Assembly: GCA_022837185.1 (NCBI GenBank)
Contig: JALHJD010000170.1
Location: forward strand, 1-6,745
DNA: 6,745 nt
From: Desulfobacteraceae bacterium
GTDB taxonomy: Bacteria > Desulfobacterota > Desulfobulbia > Desulfobulbales > Desulfobulbaceae
Direction: 5' to 3'
In this document: positions 1-5,312 of the stretch, piece by piece
Layout: the number at the start of each line of letters is the position of its first letter
Position numbering within the stretch: the stretch's first letter is position 1
The notes under the pieces: model-generated
Database searches by the model: none
What the model was told of the DNA's origin: nothing
What the model saw: only the letters and a program-made list of their open reading frames with translations
Program-made: the position numbers and the translations under genes

Positions 1-482
1 AGCGGCATGGCCGTCAGTCCCATGACCAGATTGATCATGAAAAACGGGATGACCGGCATCAGGCGCAGGGCGAACAGGTAAAAGGCGCCTTCCTCCCTGA
101 TGCCGCTGTTGACCCGTTGCAGCTTGGCGCCGAAACGGCGCTGGACCCAGTCCCGCAGCAGATGCCGCGACAGCAGGCAGGCCAGGGTCGCGCCGATGCT
201 GCTGGCAAACGAGATGATGATCGTCCCGGTAATGGTGCCGAAAACAGCGCCGGCGGCCAGACCGAGAGCGAGCGCCCCGGGCAGATTGAGCGTCACCATC
301 GCTATGTAGAGGGCCGAGAAGGCTGCCGTCATGGCCGCCGGTCGGCGGTCATGGAGATCCTGGAGGAATGTCTGCTTCTCCTTGATGCCTGCCAGGGTCA
401 CCTGCTCATGGAGCCCGGTGGCGAAAAAAACCGCCGCCAGGGCTGCCAGCAGGACGATCAGCAGGATGCGGCCGTGGTTCAC
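1..482 (-). CDS. TVP38/TMEM64 (DedA/SNARE-associated superfamily) membrane protein, C-terminus cut by window edge
   Basis: This is an inner-membrane protein of the TVP38/TMEM64 branch of the DedA superfamily, a group linked to lipid scrambling or small-solute transport; the substrate is unknown here. I translated 160 residues from a GTG at 482. Residues 5-22 form an N-terminal membrane helix. Residues 52-105 hold two hydrophobic segments with the Gly/Ala-rich pattern of the family (LALGLAAGAVFGTITG near 71-86). Residues 139-156 carry the diagnostic re-entrant motif LRLMPVIPFFMINLVMGL. Family members are usually about 220-240 residues, so about a third is missing beyond position 1. The start lies 5 bp after the rhodanese stop, which implies an operon and coupled translation. 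The Shine-Dalgarno is poor (only AAGAG close by) and the frame stays open upstream into the rhodanese gene, so the exact start is uncertain. The family call is firm; the role is not. Confidence 0.88.
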   Translation of the reverse strand, partial: MNHGRILLIVLLAALAAVFFATGLHEQVTLAGIKEKQTFLQDLHDRRPAAMTAAFSALYIAMVTLNLPGALALGLAAGAVFGTITGTIIISFASSIGATLACLLSRHLLRDWVQRRFGAKLQRVNSGIREEGAFYLFALRLMPVIPFFMINLVMGLTAMP

Positions 483-487
483 CGCTC

Positions 488-913
488 TTATTTGGCAACG
501 GTCCGAAAAGGCCACTTCGCCATGCCTTTTTCCAGGATCAGCAGCCTGTTTGCATCGACGCCGCTGGTCTTGTATAAATCATAGGCGCCCCTGGCCCCGC
601 CGCCGCCCCTGGGGCAGAGTATAACGACATCATCGGCGGAGCTGTTGATCAAGGGCAGGTGCCCGGCCAGGCGGGCTTTATCCTCTTCGCTCTTCACCGG
701 AAAGGCGTTGGTTTCGATGGCGCCATCGATGTGGGTCATGGCGAACTGTTCTGCCGGCTGGATATCGATGAGAATCATCGGCGATCCGGCCTCCAGGCGG
801 GCGTTGAGTTCATCAGCAGTGATGTACCGGTAGTCTCCGGCCAGAATTGTCCCCGTAGCGCCGAGAATGCCGGTCACGACCATGGCCAGGAATACTGCGA
901 TAATCCGTTTCAT
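488..913 (-). CDS. Exported single-domain rhodanese-like protein
   Basis: This is a rhodanese-fold protein, probably periplasmic, that would carry sulfane sulfur on a catalytic cysteine; donor and acceptor are unknown. The 141 residues start with an export signal: K2-R3, a hydrophobic stretch of about 5-24, and a likely cleavage or lipid-free anchor near A25-G26. The rhodanese domain follows (about 30-135), with LIDIQPAEQF (48-57) and THIDGA (60-65) matching the usual LIDxRxxxEF and HIxGA blocks. The active-site strand VVILC leads to Cys100, then PRGGGGARGAYDLYK. This loop is longer and richer in glycine than the classical CxxGxR loop, so it may not be a plain thiosulfate sulfurtransferase. 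The ATG at 913 has a clear AGGAGGT Shine-Dalgarno 6 bp upstream. The TVP38 gene follows immediately. E. coli also has TVP38-family genes (ydjX, ydjZ) near an exported rhodanese (ynjE), which supports a functional pairing. Domain call secure; function inferred. Confidence 0.9.
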   Translation of the reverse strand: MKRIIAVFLAMVVTGILGATGTILAGDYRYITADELNARLEAGSPMILIDIQPAEQFAMTHIDGAIETNAFPVKSEEDKARLAGHLPLINSSADDVVILCPRGGGGARGAYDLYKTSGVDANRLLILEKGMAKWPFRTVAK

Positions 914-926
914 TGTCTACCTCCTA
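907..926 (-). promoter_or_regulatory. Strong ribosome binding site and start of the rhodanese gene
   Basis: Read on the minus strand, the sequence is TTTTAGGAGGTAGACA followed by ATG. AGGAGGT is nearly perfectly complementary to the 16S rRNA 3' end and sits 6 nt before the ATG. It fixes the start at 913. Confidence 0.85.
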
Positions 927-976
927 AAAAAACACCTCTGTTATCGTTTTTGCACCGCTATTGCAAGAAGAATCAG

Positions 977-1006
977 TTTGTAGCATAGGATGAAAAGATA
1001 GGTCAA
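977..1006 (-). promoter_or_regulatory. Candidate sigma-70-type promoter for the rhodanese-TVP38 operon
   Basis: On the minus strand TTGACC (1006-1001) is followed after 18 bp by TACAAA (982-977). The -35 box matches 5 of 6 consensus bases and the -10 box 4 of 6. It lies in the AT-rich part of the gap, about 65 bp upstream of the rhodanese ATG. The orientation and distance fit, but the -10 is only fair and another weak pair (TTGCAA with GATAAC, closer to the gene) is possible. Confidence 0.4.
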
Positions 1007-1084
1007 ATAGGAAATTTTGATTAAAGAAAAGGTATGAATAGGAAGGAGTTCAATATCGCCGTCGGGGGTATCAGGAAGGCAGCC

Positions 1085-1124
1085 GAGTGCCGGCACACTC
1101 CTGGGGCATTGCGCTTGTGCACTC
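1085..1124. repeat. Short inverted repeats downstream of the M48 gene
   Basis: GTGCCGGCAC at 1087-1096 is a perfect 10-bp palindrome inside GAGTG (1085-1089) and CACTC (1096-1100). GAGTGC (1085-1090) can also pair with GCACTC (1119-1124). These could form alternative hairpins in the 3' untranslated region of the M48 transcript. Neither has a following T-run, so a role in termination is doubtful. Confidence 0.4.
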
Positions 1125-1182
1125 TCCCCCTTTGCCGCTCGCTCTGGTGGAGATCCTCTGCTTCATACGAGGCCGGAATCCA

Positions 1183-2451
1183 TCAAGATCGGTCTTTGCC
1201 GTTTTCCCCGGCATGACCGGTCCGGGTTTCCAGCGCCCGGATGCGGTCCAGGACCGGGGGATGGCTGTAGTTGAGAAAGACATGCAGGGGATGGGGCGTC
1301 AGGTTGGCGAAATTGGCGGCGCTCAGTTTTTTCAACCCGCTGATCAGGTTCCCGGCCTTCCCGGTGGTGGCGACGACATAGGCATCCGCTTCGTATTCGT
1401 GGCGGCGCGACAGGAAGTGAATGAATATTTCCAGAAACATGGAGATGGGGGTATACAGGAAGCCGAAGAAAAAGAGGCTGGCGTAGATGGAGAGATGCTC
1501 CATGCCAAAGGCCTCAAACAGGCCCTGATTGTTGATGAACAGGGAAAGAACAAGGAACATGATCCCGGTCTGCGCAATGGCGACGGCCAGCATTTTGAAA
1601 ATGTGCCGCTTTTTGTAATGCCCCATTTCATGGGCCAGCACGGCGACAAGTTCGCCGGCGGTGAGTTTGTCGATCAGGGTGTCGAAAAAGACAATCCGCC
1701 GGAACCTGCCGAATCCGGTGAAAAAGGCATTGAGCCTGGTTGAGCGTTTTGACCCATCCATGGTGTAAATGCCCTTTATCCTGAACCGCTGCCTTCCGGC
1801 GTACTGCATGATCCGGTCCTTCAGCTCCCCGTCCGGCAGCGGCGTGAATTTGTTGAACAGCGGCATGATGCAGACCGGCGCCAGAAACTGGACAATGACG
1901 GTGAAGGCGACGACCGCCAGCCAGCAGTACAGCCAGGCCAAGGGTCCGCCGGTCTCGAAGAACCACAGGACGAAGGCCAGCAGGGGGGCGCCCAGGACCA
2001 CGCTGAGGGCAATAGACTTGATGATGTCAAGCACGAAGGTCCGGACCGTGGTCTTGTTGAAGCCGAAGCGCTCCTCGATGACGAAGGTGGCATAGATTGA
2101 AAAAGGCAGCCCGGCCACGGCGGCAAGCAGGACGATCAGGCCGGTGAAAAGCAGCCCCGTGGCTATGCTGCCCAGGCCCAGCGAGCGGACCGTGAGGTCC
2201 GCCCAGTTGAAGCCGCCCACCAGGATAAAAAAAACGGTCAGCAGGGTGGAAACACTGTTGCGGATCAGTCCGAAGCGGGTGGTGGCCCGGGTATATTCCT
2301 GCGACCGGGCGTATTGCCCTTCATCGAATGTATCGGCGAATTGCGGGGGTAGAACCGGGCTCAGGGCCCGGAGGTTGAGCAGGGAGACAACGGTATCCAG
2401 CAGGTAGCCGATGAGCAGGACGGCGAGGATGAAAATAAGATAACCATTCAT
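1183..2451 (-). CDS. Ste24-like M48 family zinc metalloprotease (CAAX prenyl protease 1 homologue)
   Basis: This is an integral-membrane zinc endopeptidase of the M48A type, the family of eukaryotic Ste24/ZMPSTE24. Bacterial members probably cleave misfolded or specific membrane proteins, since bacteria do not normally prenylate proteins. The 422 residues begin with the family N-terminal domain (about 1-200) with membrane segments near 4-22, 66-82, 97-118, 145-165 and 172-193. The catalytic motif is HEMGH at 274-278 (His274 and His278 bind zinc, Glu275 is catalytic). Two more membrane segments follow (about 286-306 and 320-345). EYEAD at 352-356 supplies the third zinc ligand, Glu352, plus Asp356. 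The family's C-terminal YSHPPVLDRIRAL block (395-407) is present, so all catalytic elements are intact and the length is normal for bacterial homologues. The ATG at 2451 has AAGGAG a few bases upstream. It stands apart from the rhodanese gene by 269 bp and is divergent from the anchored unknown protein. Confidence 0.95.
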   Translation of the reverse strand: MNGYLIFILAVLLIGYLLDTVVSLLNLRALSPVLPPQFADTFDEGQYARSQEYTRATTRFGLIRNSVSTLLTVFFILVGGFNWADLTVRSLGLGSIATGLLFTGLIVLLAAVAGLPFSIYATFVIEERFGFNKTTVRTFVLDIIKSIALSVVLGAPLLAFVLWFFETGGPLAWLYCWLAVVAFTVIVQFLAPVCIMPLFNKFTPLPDGELKDRIMQYAGRQRFRIKGIYTMDGSKRSTRLNAFFTGFGRFRRIVFFDTLIDKLTAGELVAVLAHEMGHYKKRHIFKMLAVAIAQTGIMFLVLSLFINNQGLFEAFGMEHLSIYASLFFFGFLYTPISMFLEIFIHFLSRRHEYEADAYVVATTGKAGNLISGLKKLSAANFANLTPHPLHVFLNYSHPPVLDRIRALETRTGHAGENGKDRS

Positions 2452-2574
2452 GGCTCTCCTTTCCCGTGTGCATGCCGGTCCGGACCGGAAACCGGAATAT
2501 TTTGGCAGACAGAAGCATCTCCCGGGAGGTATAATATATCCATAAAAATTTATTCACCTGTTGAGGAGCATCCC
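2452..2574. promoter_or_regulatory. Divergent intergenic region with a perfect -10 box and two palindromes
   Basis: For the plus-strand gene, TATAAT lies at 2530-2535 and GAGGAG (2563-2568) forms the ribosome binding site. No good -35 sits at 16-18 bp: CAGACA (2506-2511, 18-bp gap) is weak, and the better TTGGCA (2502-2507) is 22 bp away, so an activator may be needed. CTCCCGGGAG (2519-2528) is a perfect 10-bp palindrome touching the -10, and CCGGTCCGGACCGG (2475-2488) is a perfect 14-bp palindrome. Both could be operators. I found no convincing minus-strand promoter for the M48 gene here. Confidence 0.45.
2475..2488. repeat. Perfect 14-bp palindrome in the M48/unknown-gene intergenic region
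   Basis: CCGGTCCGGACCGG reads identically on both strands and ends 24 bp from the M48 start, inside its probable 5' untranslated region. It may be a repressor site or, in RNA, a short hairpin near the M48 ribosome binding site. In such GC-rich DNA a chance origin cannot be excluded. Confidence 0.4.
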
Positions 2575-3294
2575 GTGAACACTACCAGCGACGTCGAACA
2601 AAAAGAAAGGAAAAAAAGATTTACCGGATTGCAGGTCCTGGGCATCGTGGCGGCCGTTGTGGTTCTGACCGCGGCGGTGACGATGACCGCTGCCTGGTTC
2701 TACCTCTATCCCAGGCCGTTCAAGCCGGTGGTTCTGTCTCCGGCTGAGCAGCAGGTGCTGGAAGCCAAGCTGGACCGGGTGGAAGCGGTGACCGGCATGC
2801 AGCCTCCCGGCGCGGATCCGCCGGCAAAAACAAAAACCCCCGAACCGGATTTTACACCGGAGGGCAGATTGCAGCCCCAGGCCTACACGGAGGAGGCCGC
2901 CGACCGGGAGGTCACTTTTTCGGAGAGGGAGCTGAATGCCCTGATCGCGACCAACACGGATCTGGCGGACAAGTTCGCCGTTGACCTGGCCGACAACCTG
3001 GTCTCCGCCAGGCTCCTGGTCCCGGTTGACCCGGATTTTCCGGTCTTCGGCGGCAAGGTTCTGCGGGCAAGGGCCGGTGTGGAAGTGGCGTACCGCGAGG
3101 GGCGGCCGATCGTCAAGCTCAAGGGCGTCAGCCTGATGGGCGTGCCGGTGCCCAATGCCTGGCTGGGCGGTTTGAAGAACATCGACCTGGTGCAGGAATT
3201 CGGCGCCGAGCGGGGATTCTGGAAGGCCTTTGCCGACGGCGTGAAGTCCATCACCGTCGGGGATGGCCAGGTTCATATCACGATGAAGGAGTAG
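2575..3294 (+). CDS. Membrane-anchored protein of unknown function (single N-terminal transmembrane helix)
   Basis: I recognise no named family with certainty. The 239 residues begin with a charged cytoplasmic tail (1-16, KERKKR-like), a single membrane helix at about 20-44, then a proline-rich linker (50-110, with PPGADPPAKTKTPEP at 77-91). A conserved-looking globular domain (about 111-239) faces the periplasm or cell exterior by the positive-inside rule. It contains FSERELNALIATN (115-127), an alternating hydrophobic pattern typical of beta strands (VSARLLVPV, VLRARAGVEVAY, PIVKLKGVSLMGVPVP) and ends in VHITMKE. The strand-rich design with an initial ELNALI helix recalls lipid-binding or scaffold-like extracytoplasmic domains such as DUF2140/YpmS, but this is only an impression. 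The start is GTG with GAGGAG 6 bp upstream. There is no signal-peptidase motif of note and no catalytic motif. It is divergent from the M48 protease, which may mean co-regulation. Confidence 0.85.
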   Translation: MNTTSDVEQKERKKRFTGLQVLGIVAAVVVLTAAVTMTAAWFYLYPRPFKPVVLSPAEQQVLEAKLDRVEAVTGMQPPGADPPAKTKTPEPDFTPEGRLQPQAYTEEAADREVTFSERELNALIATNTDLADKFAVDLADNLVSARLLVPVDPDFPVFGGKVLRARAGVEVAYREGRPIVKLKGVSLMGVPVPNAWLGGLKNIDLVQEFGAERGFWKAFADGVKSITVGDGQVHITMKE

Positions 3295-3318
3295 ACGGCC
3301 TGCGCCGCAGTACGCCGT
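3295..3318. terminator. Weak hairpin between two convergent genes
   Basis: ACGGC-CTGC (3295-3303), a GCC loop and GCAG (3307-3310), then after TAC the segment GCCGT (3314-3318), can form a nine-pair stem with a 3-nt bulge. It fills the 23-bp gap between the stop codons of the unknown gene and the ABC-F gene and touches the ABC-F stop. It has no T-run on either strand, so if it terminates transcription it is not a standard intrinsic terminator. Confidence 0.3.
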
Positions 3319-5150
3319 TACCGGGCCGGCCCGCTGCGGATGGTTTCCAGTTCATCCCATCGCCGGTACAACCGGTCTATTTCCGCCCGGACGGTTTCCA
3401 GACGGCGCCAGCATTCCTCCAGCTGCACCGCATCGGAGAGGACCTCCGGCTGTTCCATGACCTGCCGGATGGACTGTTCTTCCGCCTCGGCCTGCGAGAT
3501 GACGTCCTCCATGGCATCATATTCCCGCTGGTCGAGGTAGGAAAGACGGCCGGCTGTTTTTCTCGTTTTTTTCGGCGGGCCCGGATTCTGTTTCTCGGGT
3601 TTGCTCCGTTCCCGGAGCGCATCGAGCCATTGCTCGAAAGAGGCGAAAAAACCGACCCCGCCGTTGCCCGTAAAACCGAGGAAACGGGTGCAGACCCTGT
3701 TGAGCAGATAGCGGTCGTGGCTCACCAGGACGATTGCCCCGGGAAAATCAAGCAGACCCTCCTCAAGCACCTGGAGGGCGGGAATATCGAGGTCATTGGT
3801 CGGCTCATCGAGCAGCAGAATGTCCGCCGGCAGCCGCATCAGCCCGGCGATGAGGATTCGCGCCTGCTCCCCGCCGGACAGGCTGCCGACAGGTGTGTCA
3901 AGCTGGTCGGGCCGGAAGAGGAACTTCCGGGCCCAGGTGACGACATGCAGGGGCTGGTCCCGATAGACCACGGTTTCTCCTTCCGGGGCCAAGGCCTGCC
4001 GCAACGTGTCCTGCAGGTTCAGGGCGGCGCGGTCCTGGGCGAAATAGGCGATATTGACGCCGACGGCGGTCCTGATCCCGCCGCTGTCCGGCAGCGGTCC
4101 GTCCCCCGGGCCCGCGGCGGCGAGGACCTGCATCAGGGTCGACTTGCCGCAGCCGTTGGGACCGAGCAGGCCGAGGCGGGTGCCGGGTGAAAGGACGAGG
4201 TCGAGGTCTTCGAACAGCACCCTGCCGCCGTATGCCTTGGCGATCCCGCGGGCTTCGAGCAGCTTCCTGGTCCGGCGCCCGGTGGCCTCGAATTCGATGT
4301 CCATGTCCCGCCGGGCGCTGTTGCGCGACCTGACCGTGGCAAACTCGTTCTGAAGCCGTCCGGCTTCCTCGATCCGGTACCGTGCCTTGGTGCTTCTCGC
4401 CTTCGGGCCTCGCCGCAGCCATTCGGTTTCCCGCCGCAGTTTGTTGTCCAGGCGGGATTGCAGATCCAGCTGTTGGGCGGCAAACTGTTCTCGGGCCCGC
4501 AGCGCCTGGCTGTAGCCGCCCCCGGTTTCAAGAAAACCGGCCGGATACAGGGAGGAGAGTTCGATGATTCGCGTGGCGGCGGCATCAAGAAAAAACCGGT
4601 CATGACTGATCATGACAAAAGCCGCGGGACAACCGGGAAAACCGGTCGTCAACAGTTTTTCCAGCCAGAGAATGCCCGCAAGGTCAAGATGGTTGGTCGG
4701 TTCGTCCATGACCAGCAGGTCCGGTTCCCGGATCAGGGCCCGGCAGATGGCAAGCCGTTTGCGCCACCCGCCGGACAGGGCGCGGACCGGATCGTCATAC
4801 CGGTCGAATTCAGCCCGGCTGAGCATGGCCCGTACCCTGCCGTAGCGCTCTGTTTCGTCAAGCCCCTGGCCGTCGAGGTCTCCCAGCAGAACCTGCACGG
4901 GCGAGAGTTCACCGTCCAGGGATTCTTCCTGGGCGAGGAGGCCGACAAGGAGGTTGGCGCCCACCGTTATCCTGCCGCTGTCAGGGGACTCGAGGTTGCA
5001 GAGGATCCGCGCCAGGGTGGTTTTGCCCGAACCGTTGGCCCCGATGATCCCGAGCCGGTCCCCCCTGTTGACGGCGAAGGACACCGATTCGAACAGTTTG
5101 CGGGGTCCTATGGATTTGCTTATGTCCTGGCAGTTGAGCAGAAGGGTCAT
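3318..5150 (-). CDS. uup: ABC-F family ATPase, Uup type
   Basis: ABC-F proteins are soluble twin-ATPases without membrane domains that act on the ribosome; Uup members are also tied to DNA-related phenotypes and suppression of ribosome-assembly defects. The 610 residues hold two complete cassettes. Cassette 1: Walker A GANGSGKTT (37-45), signature ALSGG (124-128), Walker B with DEPTNHLD (149-156) and SHDR (182-185). A charged linker (about 212-285) is the region that enters the ribosomal E site in relatives. Cassette 2: Walker A GPNGCGKST (330-338), LSGGE (424-428), DEPTNDLD (448-455), SHDR (477-480). After a basic, proline-rich hinge (515-534), a helical coiled-coil domain (about 535-605) resembles the Uup C-terminal DNA-binding domain. 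Length is close to that of E. coli Uup (635). Both catalytic Glu residues are intact. No Shine-Dalgarno precedes the ATG and no in-frame upstream start exists. An antibiotic-resistance role is less likely given the Uup-like tail. Confidence 0.95.
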   Translation of the reverse strand: MTLLLNCQDISKSIGPRKLFESVSFAVNRGDRLGIIGANGSGKTTLARILCNLESPDSGRITVGANLLVGLLAQEESLDGELSPVQVLLGDLDGQGLDETERYGRVRAMLSRAEFDRYDDPVRALSGGWRKRLAICRALIREPDLLVMDEPTNHLDLAGILWLEKLLTTGFPGCPAAFVMISHDRFFLDAAATRIIELSSLYPAGFLETGGGYSQALRAREQFAAQQLDLQSRLDNKLRRETEWLRRGPKARSTKARYRIEEAGRLQNEFATVRSRNSARRDMDIEFEATGRRTRKLLEARGIAKAYGGRVLFEDLDLVLSPGTRLGLLGPNGCGKSTLMQVLAAAGPGDGPLPDSGGIRTAVGVNIAYFAQDRAALNLQDTLRQALAPEGETVVYRDQPLHVVTWARKFLFRPDQLDTPVGSLSGGEQARILIAGLMRLPADILLLDEPTNDLDIPALQVLEEGLLDFPGAIVLVSHDRYLLNRVCTRFLGFTGNGGVGFFASFEQWLDALRERSKPEKQNPGPPKKTRKTAGRLSYLDQREYDAMEDVISQAEAEEQSIRQVMEQPEVLSDAVQLEECWRRLETVRAEIDRLYRRWDELETIRSGPAR

Positions 5151-5173
5151 GGCATGTAAACAGGATTTTTCAT
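5147..5173 (-). other. Eight-codon upstream ORF overlapping the ABC-F start
   Basis: On the minus strand an ATG at 5173 opens the reading frame MKNPVYMP and stops at a TGA (5149-5147) that overlaps the ABC-F ATG as ATGA. It lies about 9 nt downstream of the transcription start predicted from the 5189-5217 promoter. It has no Shine-Dalgarno of its own. The ABC-F start also lacks one, so coupled translation from this mini-ORF is plausible. It could equally be chance, since it is so short. Confidence 0.35.
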
Positions 5174-5196
5174 CGGCGACAGGGAAGATGTATAAT
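5167..5196 (+). promoter_or_regulatory. Candidate plus-strand promoter for the sulfhydrylase, overlapping the ABC-F promoter
   Basis: A perfect TATAAT (5191-5196) is preceded after 18 bp by TTTTCA (5167-5172), 4 of 6 for the -35. It shares its -10 bases with the minus-strand -10, so the two polymerases could not bind together. If used, it gives a leader of about 195 nt ahead of the sulfhydrylase. A weaker alternative is TTGCAC (5262-5267) with TAACAA (5285-5290), 17 bp apart. Confidence 0.4.
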
Positions 5197-5217
5197 GACG
5201 GCGGCGGGAACTGTCAA
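5189..5217 (-). promoter_or_regulatory. Sigma-70-type promoter for the ABC-F gene
   Basis: On the minus strand a perfect TTGACA (5217-5212) is followed after exactly 17 bp by TATACA (5194-5189), matching 4 of 6 bases of the -10 consensus. The predicted transcription start is near 5182, giving a leader of about 30 nt. This is the best promoter in the window. Confidence 0.7.
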
Positions 5218-5260
5218 ACACAAACAGGTATCCGGCCTTCCCCGGCGCAGTGTGTTTTTT
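5216..5260 (+). terminator. Intrinsic-terminator-like hairpin with T6 tract in the sulfhydrylase leader (possible attenuator)
   Basis: AAACACA (5216-5222) pairs perfectly with TGTGTTT (5251-5257); inside, CCGG (5232-5235) pairs with CCGG (5242-5245) across a 6-nt loop. A run of six T (5255-5260) ends the element on the plus strand only. No plus-strand gene lies upstream, so it would act on transcripts starting at the 5167-5196 promoter, which suggests attenuation of the sulfhydrylase gene. The outer stem is AT-rich and there is an internal loop, so strength is uncertain. Confidence 0.4.
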
Positions 5261-5312
5261 CTTGCACGGTGAACCACAACGTGGTAACAACTTGAATAGT
5301 TTACGCGCAAGA
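5260..5312 (+). ncRNA. Possible three-way-junction RNA in the sulfhydrylase leader
   Basis: TCTTGC (5260-5265) can pair with GCAAGA (5307-5312) as a closing stem. Within it ACCAC/GTGGT (5273-5277 with 5281-5285, loop AAC) and AACT/AGTT (5289-5292 with 5298-5301, loop TGAAT) form two hairpins. The result is a compact three-way junction placed directly after the T6 hairpin. I compared it from memory with SAM-I, SAM-II, SAH, cobalamin and TPP consensus cores and see no match. Stems are short, so this is a hypothesis rather than a recognised riboswitch. Confidence 0.3.

Larger units (their letters stand above)
914..1182. other. Intergenic stretch between the rhodanese and M48 genes, no gene supported
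   Basis: Both neighbours are on the minus strand. The half near the rhodanese gene (about 914-1050) is distinctly AT-rich and carries its ribosome binding site and candidate promoter. Four copies of ATAGG on the plus strand (985, 998, 1007 and 1038) cluster around the -35. The other half (1060-1182) is GC-rich with short inverted repeats at 1085-1124. I find no convincing terminator for the M48 gene: no stable stem followed by a T-run in the minus direction. A 60-codon plus-strand ORF from 1034 shows no family resemblance and runs into the M48 gene's 3' end, so I do not call it. Confidence 0.6.

Noticed and set aside
1034..1216. A 60-codon plus-strand ORF between the rhodanese and M48 genes
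   Set aside because: Only a weak purine-rich stretch precedes the start, composition is Arg/Cys/Ser-rich like noncoding GC-rich DNA, and it overlaps the M48 3' end.
1087..1743. A 218-codon plus-strand open frame opposite the M48 gene
   Set aside because: It overlaps the HEMGH and EYEAD coding region in antisense and has low-complexity Gly/Gln/Glu composition typical of a shadow frame.
2502..2517. A possible sigma-54 promoter (TTGGCA with GC downstream)
   Set aside because: The distance between the GG and GC elements is one base too short and the TTGC block is not present.
2554..3276. A 240-codon minus-strand open frame opposite the anchored unknown protein
   Set aside because: The plus-strand frame has a membrane helix, ribosome binding site and TATAAT; the antisense translation is His/Gln/Arg/Gly-rich and shows no domain.
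3318..5150. An antibiotic-resistance ABC-F protein
   Set aside because: The Uup-like coiled-coil C-terminus and ordinary housekeeping context make a general Uup-type role more likely; resistance members usually have a longer interdomain linker tip and lack this tail.
4458..5159. A 233-codon plus-strand open frame opposite the ABC-F gene
   Set aside because: It is antisense to the first ATPase cassette, whose motifs are intact on the minus strand, and its translation resembles no family.
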